In this document: in pieces, positions 58,601-64,000 of the stretch
Layout: every line of letters begins with the position of its first letter
Numbering within the stretch: position 1 is the first letter of the stretch
Assembly: GCA_036346255.1 (NCBI GenBank)
Contig: CM070625.1
Location: 32,616,520 to 32,680,519 of the forward strand
Source of the DNA: Ampelocalamus luodianensis
Lineage: Eukaryota; Streptophyta; Magnoliopsida; Poales; Poaceae
Length of the DNA stretch: 64,000 bases
Reading direction: 5' to 3'
The notes under the pieces: model-generated
What the model was told of the DNA's origin: nothing
The model's input: the letters and a program-made list of their open reading frames with translations, nothing else
Databases searched by the model: none
Program-made: the position numbers and the translations under genes

Positions 58601-59482
58601 ACATGCTTTTCTAACCAAAAGATTTAGATCTACTTTTGTTTTTGCGTCTTCTTTTTTCTGAATCCGTGCACAATAAGCCGATGCTCTGGATGAAGAAGAG
58701 GAAGGCAGCATGGTAGTGTGCACGGAGAGCACAAGACAGCTGGTCTGCGTCTGCATGTCTGCTCGCCGTGACGCCTTCGGGCTTTGATCTTGCGGGCCTG
58801 GATTTGACCCACACTTCTCTTACTTCAATCTTCCCCAAGTTCTGAACTGTTGAAAACTTCTTCTGTATGCCACGTACTATCAGGAACCATTACATCGAAA
58901 TTTTTAAAAAGCTGCAAATTTCGGCGTGACTTGAAATTTGATAGGCAGAAACTCGTTATATCGAGAAGTTACACATTAGCATAAAAGAGCAATCTAAGTT
59001 TTACAATAGGAAGGTATCAAGTGTGCAAAAAGAATAATCCACATGTCCATCAGATTACCTGAAATAATTAGAGATGGTCGAGTCATTTTCAGTGTCTACT
59101 TGATCGATCGATGTGCAAGATCAAATACACCCTATAATTTTGAATGGAGGGATGACCCTTGATCTGAACATGTTGCGCCTGCGCATGCCAAACGTAAACT
59201 GCTAGGAAAGCCGGCCGGGTGCGATTCGAATTTTGGAAGAAACTATCTATCCACGGGAAAGAGCTTTCACGGAGAACCACCACGCGGCTGGACACACATG
59301 CAAGCACCAAGTGGCGGGGAACTTTGGCTATTGGCGATTTCTTACTTTTCTTTCTTCTTTTCTTCTTGGAAAAGAGAGATTCCATATATAGCTTAAACAG
59401 CACAAAGGTGTTAAATAAAAGTTGAAACTCCTGCTAGCTAGCCGTTCAGCTTAGCTCTGGGGTGTCTTGCATGTTGAGCAAG
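58601..59482. other. unassigned intergenic DNA
   Basis: Mixed-composition DNA with short frames on both strands but no recognisable protein, promoter pair or repeat. I see nothing in it. Confidence 0.4.
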
Positions 59483-59490
59483 CTCATGAG

Positions 59491-59636
59491 CAGGGGCAGA
59501 GCTGGCGGAGTCTCGGACCAGCCTAGCTAATTTTGATGTAATATCGTATTTTACTGATTTTTAATTTTTTTTTATGTAGTCTTTTGGTCCTAAGCCTTGG
59601 GCTATTGTTCCAAGAGACCGAGGCCAAGCTCCGCTG
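59491..59636. mobile_element. hAT-type MITE, 146 bp
   Basis: It starts CAGGGGCAGAGCTGG and ends with the reverse complement of CAGCGGAGCTTGG. It is flanked by CTCATGAG on both sides (59483-59490 and 59637-59644). The CAGGGGCGGAGCC-type end and 8-bp duplication are typical of a widespread plant hAT MITE. Confidence 0.8.
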
Positions 59637-59644
59637 CTCATGAG

Positions 59645-59962
59645 CTATCCTATTTTGATCTCTCATCTCTAACTATTTTGAATCCTGTACTATAGCGTAG
59701 CTAACCTGGAGCAATCTCTACTGTCATTCGCTAACAAAGATGTGCAGGTCACACTATCAGACGCAAACAGAGATCTATGCAAGAGACGCTTGGTGATCAA
59801 CTATGTACGAAACTGCTAATTTATGGCTAGTCCAACAGCTAAGCCTTAAACATGGTTAATAGATGGCTAATTCAACTGCTGAGCCTTCAAAATAATTGTA
59901 ATTATCAATTGTACGTTCGTGGGACTCGCTATAAATTAAGACAAAAAAAAAAAAGCTACGTG
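59645..59962. other. unassigned DNA between MITE and CACTA end
   Basis: AT-rich. A short motif (ATGGCTAGTCCAACAGCTAAGCC and a diverged copy) occurs at about 59823 and 59870. An A13 run stands at 59942-59954. No gene is seen. Confidence 0.35.
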
Positions 59963-60371
59963 CACTACGAGGAATCACAATTTTACCGACCAAACATAGT
60001 GATGAAAACCTATTGTCACTATTACCCATATTATAGTGGCTAAAAAAATTTCTCCCTACTTTATCGGTTATTAGTGACAAAATAATATCTTAGTAGTGAC
60101 GACTTTACAGTAATGAACTATAATAAATAGTCACTAGTTCATTAACAAATAGTGCCAAAATATTATGTTATCACAAAACGCCCTAGTAGTTATGACTTTA
60201 CAGTGATGATCAGTCATGTTGTCACAACCTCATTTATAATTATTGACTAATTACTATGTTATCACAAGATACCTTAGCAGTGACAACTTTACAGTGACGC
60301 ACTGTCACATTGTCACACCTTCATTTATAATTAGTGGCAAAACATTATGTCGTCACAGAATACCTTATAGT
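59963..60371. mobile_element. terminal fragment of a CACTA (En/Spm) element
   Basis: CACTACGAGGAATCAC is a CACTA-type terminus. It is followed by subterminal repeats of a 92-bp unit with (G/A)ACTTTACAG at about 60101, 60193 and 60285, and many GTGACAA/TTGTCAC motifs, where the transposase would bind. The fragment is cut at 60371 by a copia LTR. The other end is not in the window up to 64000. Confidence 0.7.
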
Positions 60372-60638
60372 TGTTGGGAAACCATGGGCCTGACCCTGCA
60401 GTCGGCTCATTAGTGGGCGCCTCATCCCAAACCCTAGCAGGGTCGTAGCCTATAAATAGGGGGTGCTATTCATTGTAAAGGATTGATCGATGGATGAAGG
60501 AACAAAGAGAAGCAAGGCGTCCCCTATATCTCGTGTTCAATCTCTTATTCATTCTTGTTGTTCATGCATTGTTCTTACGATTCTCGCTTGTCTACGAGTG
60601 TCGCTCGGACTGGACTCGCCAGCGATGGTTCCTCAACA
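60372..60638 (+). repeat. 5' LTR of the short-LTR copia element
   Basis: It starts TGTTGGGAAACC and ends GTTCCTCAACA. It contains CAAACCCTAG and a TATAAATA box at 60451-60458, followed by a region typical of transcript starts. Confidence 0.75.
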
Positions 60639-60652
60639 CGTTATCAGCACGA
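60639..60652 (+). promoter_or_regulatory. primer binding site, non-standard type
   Basis: CGTTATCAGCACGA directly follows the LTR. It is not the usual TGGTATCAGAGC of the other elements here. The same ACACGTTATCAGCACG context is found in a group of plant copia elements. Which tRNA it pairs with I cannot say. Confidence 0.55.
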
Positions 60653-62630
60653 TCGACTCTCCTCGCATCGAAAAGGTAACCGTCGAAGAACGACGCTCGT
60701 AGATTGAATCGTATTTTCTAGATTGCTTTCAATTCTGCAAATTTTGCTTTCTAGATTGGTTTCCTACGGTGCAAATCCGCTCTAATATACCGCGAGCCGA
60801 CTTGAAGTCGCCGGCCAAGCCGATCGGTGGATTGCATGAAAGGGTAGATGATGATTGTACCGTAGGTAGTATATGCAATCGCATGAAAGGCACCATGTGC
60901 ATGGTACCGCCTGCAAGCGACTATCACTACCTCCGCGATACGTTACCGGTCGGCATAGTCCGCCATCACGTACCGCCACGGAGGCAACGACAGTGCCACG
61001 CTGCTAGCACGCGGCAAGCACGCACATGACGGCATGAAGCCGCGCCTCCGTTGCAATTTTGTGCTACATTACATTACACATTACATGAAAGAATAAAAAA
61101 CCGGCACAGCCCCGTACGGCCGCGCCTTTGCCGGTCAACCGCCTGCCACCCGCATGTGGCGGCACCGCCATCACCGCCCGTAGTGGTACCTACCCGGCCA
61201 CCACCTCGTTGCATGAGGCCACCGCATCCGGCCCCGCCATCAGCTAGCAGCCCCATGGCGTCACCTCCGCCTCCGGCCACCCTGCACGAGGCCGAGTCGA
61301 GCCGCACGTAGCGGCACCGCCGGGTCGTCGCACGCCTGTCGCCGGGCTGCCGGGTCGCCGCGCCACCACCAAGCAAGTGGCGAATCACGTGCTGAAGCAC
61401 CGCCCGGCGCGCCGCAGTATTGCACGGCCGGCACCGGCACCGGCCGGCCATGCACCACCACCGCCCGGCAAGCAAAAGAGAAAAAAATGGGGCGTCACCA
61501 CAGCAGCGCCCGCCCGCAACCGCGCCGTCGGCTCACGCCGCTTCGGATGGCGCGCCGCATGGCCGGCGCCGCATAGCCGGACGCCGCGCTCCGTGCGCGC
61601 GCCGATGGTCGCTGCGCGCCTTGTGCATTATGCGCCGCCCACGGCCGGGCGCCTCCTCGCCGACCCTCGCGCGCCACCTAGAAGGCAATGCGGCCACCAT
61701 CTCCGCATAAGGCCCCCATGGAACCGCAACGTGCCTCCCCGGCCCGCACGGGAGCGCCGCCGCGCTCCAAACCCGGCCGCCCGCATGCGTGCCACCGCCT
61801 CCCTGCAAAGAACCCACGCCACCGCCGCTTGAACCGGTCGCCCGAAGTGCTGCCATGGCCCCGCCGTCCTGCGCCTTGAGCCGTCGCCACCTCCGCAAGG
61901 TGGCACCACCGCGCCGCCGCGCGCGGTCCCGAGTAGCCGCCGCCGCCCCTGGAAAGGGCAAGGGGAAACCCTAATTCCCCACCCGTGCGCCCCTCAAATG
62001 GGCCATGAAACGGCCCAAAAGGAAAGAAAAAAAAAACGCACGGAAAAAAGGAAATTTGCAAAAGGACCCTCTGGGATTCTGAAAATCACAAGGACTTTTG
62101 CGCGGGTGAGAAAATTTTACAGAAAGGACCTCGAAAAATATGAAAATTATGCGCAAATTCTCTCAGAACTGAGATTTCACGTTTTAACCCCTGGAAATTG
62201 TAGATTTCGCCAAAAAGTCATTTTCCAGTAGAAAAGGGCTTGGGAATCCAAAATTTTGCATATTTTGAGCTTTTGAAGCATGTTTAACTTTGTTATTGTT
62301 ATTTCTATGCAATTTATTTATTGTATTCTTGTTTTTGATTATATGTGATTGTTTATATTGCTTTTAATCACTTGAAAATAGCAGTAAATCATGAAAAATG
62401 CATAGGAAAAAATATGGGAATACGAACTTGGAGTTCGATGAGCATTATGAGAATTTTACAACTATTTTATGCAGATTACTAGCAGTAATCCTTTGAACTT
62501 TTTGCATGAATATGAATATGACTGACATCACAAACTAGTAGTTCGAAGAATTGACCCAGCAGGGCCAGAATTTATGTATAATTTGTATCAGTCTTAAACT
62601 CTGTGGTAATGTAATCACAGATGAGCAGAA
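60653..62630 (+). other. leader region of the copia element, with a 900-bp GC-rich block
   Basis: Bases 61020-61970 are strongly GC-rich, with CCGCC/GCCGC-type repetition and long frames in several phases on both strands, none with a known motif. The part after 62000 is AT-rich. The N-terminal part of gag is not recognisable here and may be lost. Confidence 0.5.
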
Positions 62631-62992
62631 GATGGAGAAGACTTTCTACCTTTCACCCAAATGCGATGTAATCCGCACGCAACTATTATCAAGATGGCTA
62701 CATGCAGTATGTCGAATTAATTGATATCATGCAAGTTGCGGAAACTCAAGATGATGTTCTAAGAAAGAACTACATCTCGCAGCCATCTAATAGCAATGTT
62801 GGCCATGAAGCCACTGCTAGTAGCAACAAGGTGATGAAACCTTTCACGAATGAGAGGAGCAAGAAGGGTAAGGTTGTGCGTCGCACGTTATTGATGTTTT
62901 CCAGTCTAAGAAAAAGGGCAAATGATAGCATGCCACATACCTCGCCATTGCAGGCACAGAGGATTCACATCCATTAGTTGCACTTATGAATG
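62631..62992 (+). pseudogene. gag C-terminal part of the copia element
   Basis: Frames here give MEKTFSTFHPN and, from 62702, MQYVELIDIMQVAETQDD followed by a basic tail. This is the end of a UBN2-type copia gag. The upstream part is missing or too decayed, and frame changes occur near 62665-62700. It is not functional. Confidence 0.6.
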
Positions 62993-63479
62993 TGGACAAC
63001 CCTGTAACAGCCCCATTATCCCTCCTTTGGATATCGCAGCAGCCGTAGTCGTAGCTACCCAAGAGGAGAAGATCGCGCATGAAGCCGATTGAGGCAAAAG
63101 TTCCTAAATACTTCGCCGATTCGATCTAGTGCACGCATTGCACTTGGATCTTTTATAGTAACCTGCAGTTTGTAATTGAAGCAGAATTTTGAATTATTGA
63201 ATAATGGTTGCAAGCTCTAGGAGAGCAAAGCATTAAATTCTTACTATGAGTCTGCAAGACTTATTTTCCGTCTTTATAATAGCAAGTTACGTTACGATAT
63301 CAAGTATTTTATTTATGTGTTGCTTGCTTTGCTACATATTAATAAAGTACATTATATTAGAACGTGTGTGGTGCCCTATGGAGGAAGTGTGCTTAGCATG
63401 TAGCGGCACAATGAAAACCATCCTGAGATAAACGAAATTTTTTCGATCGATCGGCAAAAATCTTTGGTAGTCTTACGAC

Positions 63480-64000
63480 AATCGCGACGGCGATACTTGT
63501 ATAATAGGCTCGGGAAGGGCCACAATTATACTCCCAATGGGCACAACTTTGGTCATTGAAGAAGACTTGTTGTACCAGAATCGACTAGAACTCTCAAGGA
63601 TATTTGCGCTAACGGTTTAGTGTAGAGGCGAAGAAGAGTATGGTGCAGAATACATGCTCATTACAAAGCGTGAAGAAAGTGAAAACTGACATTAGAATGT
63701 CTTCCTTCATATGAAAGCTGGGCTATACTACACTAATATTAAGGCACTGCGACCTATCTTGTCTTGAAAATCATATTTAGAAGCTCGAACTTATCTATCT
63801 CGGCATGATAGATTACGCGCCTAGGTCTTAGGATAATGAGAGATATAATTAACAATTCACAGGGACATAATATGAATATAAAGAATTTCCCGAATCTGGA
63901 AGATTTTGTGTGCCTCGCATGTGCCTTTGGAAATTAATTATTAGACCTTTGCTCTGAAAGCGAAGGATGAAGTCCTGCATTCTGGACCGTATCGGGGAGA
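63480..64000 (+). pseudogene. protease and pre-integrase part of the copia element
   Basis: One frame from 63498 reads CIIGSGRATIILPMGTTL, as in the region after the protease of copia elements, and ends at a TAG near 63618. From about 63790 another frame reads DIINNSQGHNMNIKNF, then FVCLACAFG, which matches the pre-integrase zinc-binding region. Stops and shifts separate the pieces. Bases 62993-63480 show no clear frame. The rest lies beyond the window. Confidence 0.6.

Larger units (their letters stand above)
60372..64000 (+). mobile_element. decayed Ty1/copia element with short LTR, 5' part only
   Basis: A 267-bp LTR, a primer site, a long GC-rich leader, a gag C-terminal part and protease/pre-integrase parts follow in plus orientation. 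The element continues beyond the window, and no 3' LTR is present up to 64000. Coding parts are full of stops and frame changes. Confidence 0.75.

Noticed and set aside
61051..61961. Protein genes in the GC-rich block
   Set aside because: Frames overlap on both strands and are made of Arg/Ala/Pro/Gly-rich low complexity with no start context or motif.

Overview
The window is nuclear DNA of a flowering plant, almost certainly a grass (Poaceae). It shows GT-AG introns, a long CW zinc-finger gene, and grass-type LTR retrotransposons (CRM-like and Tekay-like gypsy, SIRE-like copia), together with Tourist, hAT, Mutator-like and CACTA DNA elements. Nothing prokaryotic or viral outside the retrotransposons was seen.

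The only clearly ancestral protein gene is at the left end (about 1-12400, plus strand). It is an 11-exon gene for a CW-domain (H3K4-methyl reader type) nuclear protein of about 1510 residues. Its exons are in good order, but three exons-internal single-base contractions in short homopolymers break the frame. Its leader carries a minimal AUG-stop uORF one base before the main start. Its introns hold a recent 78-bp tandem duplication, a Tourist MITE with TAA target duplication and the remnant of a short-LTR copia element.

The centre is two nests of transposons. Nest A: a hAT element on the minus strand (12698-27773, 8-bp duplication ATCATGTG) was hit by a CRM-like gypsy element (plus strand, from 13492). 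The 3' LTR of that element was later hit by a Tekay-like element, of which a 5060-bp solo LTR remains (20518-25577, duplication TAAGG). Nest B: a SIRE-like copia element (minus strand, 28468-54820) carries a complete Tekay-like gypsy element with 4.9-kb LTRs (minus strand, 30589-45714, duplication TCCTG/TCCTA) inside the end of its extra, envelope-position ORF. All coding regions in these elements are broken by stops or frameshifts.

The right part (54821-64000) is a patchwork: a truncated hairpin MITE, a TA/TG microsatellite, a Mutator-like element with about 560-bp terminal inverted repeats and an internal promoter, captured-looking sequence and hairpin (55960-58070), a stand-alone plant promoter with site II boxes, telo-box and TATA in front of an unrecognised transcript (58090-58600), a small hAT MITE with 8-bp duplication, a CACTA terminus, and the 5' half of a decayed short-LTR copia element that runs off the window.

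No tRNA, rRNA, CRISPR or operon-like system was found. The most unusual signals are the array of 13-bp near-palindromes in the SIRE-like element, a palindrome shared by two diverged Tekay-like LTR families, the long hairpin inside the Mutator-like element, the minimal uORF, and the clustered small differences between LTR pairs and single-base homopolymer losses, which may be partly assembly error.
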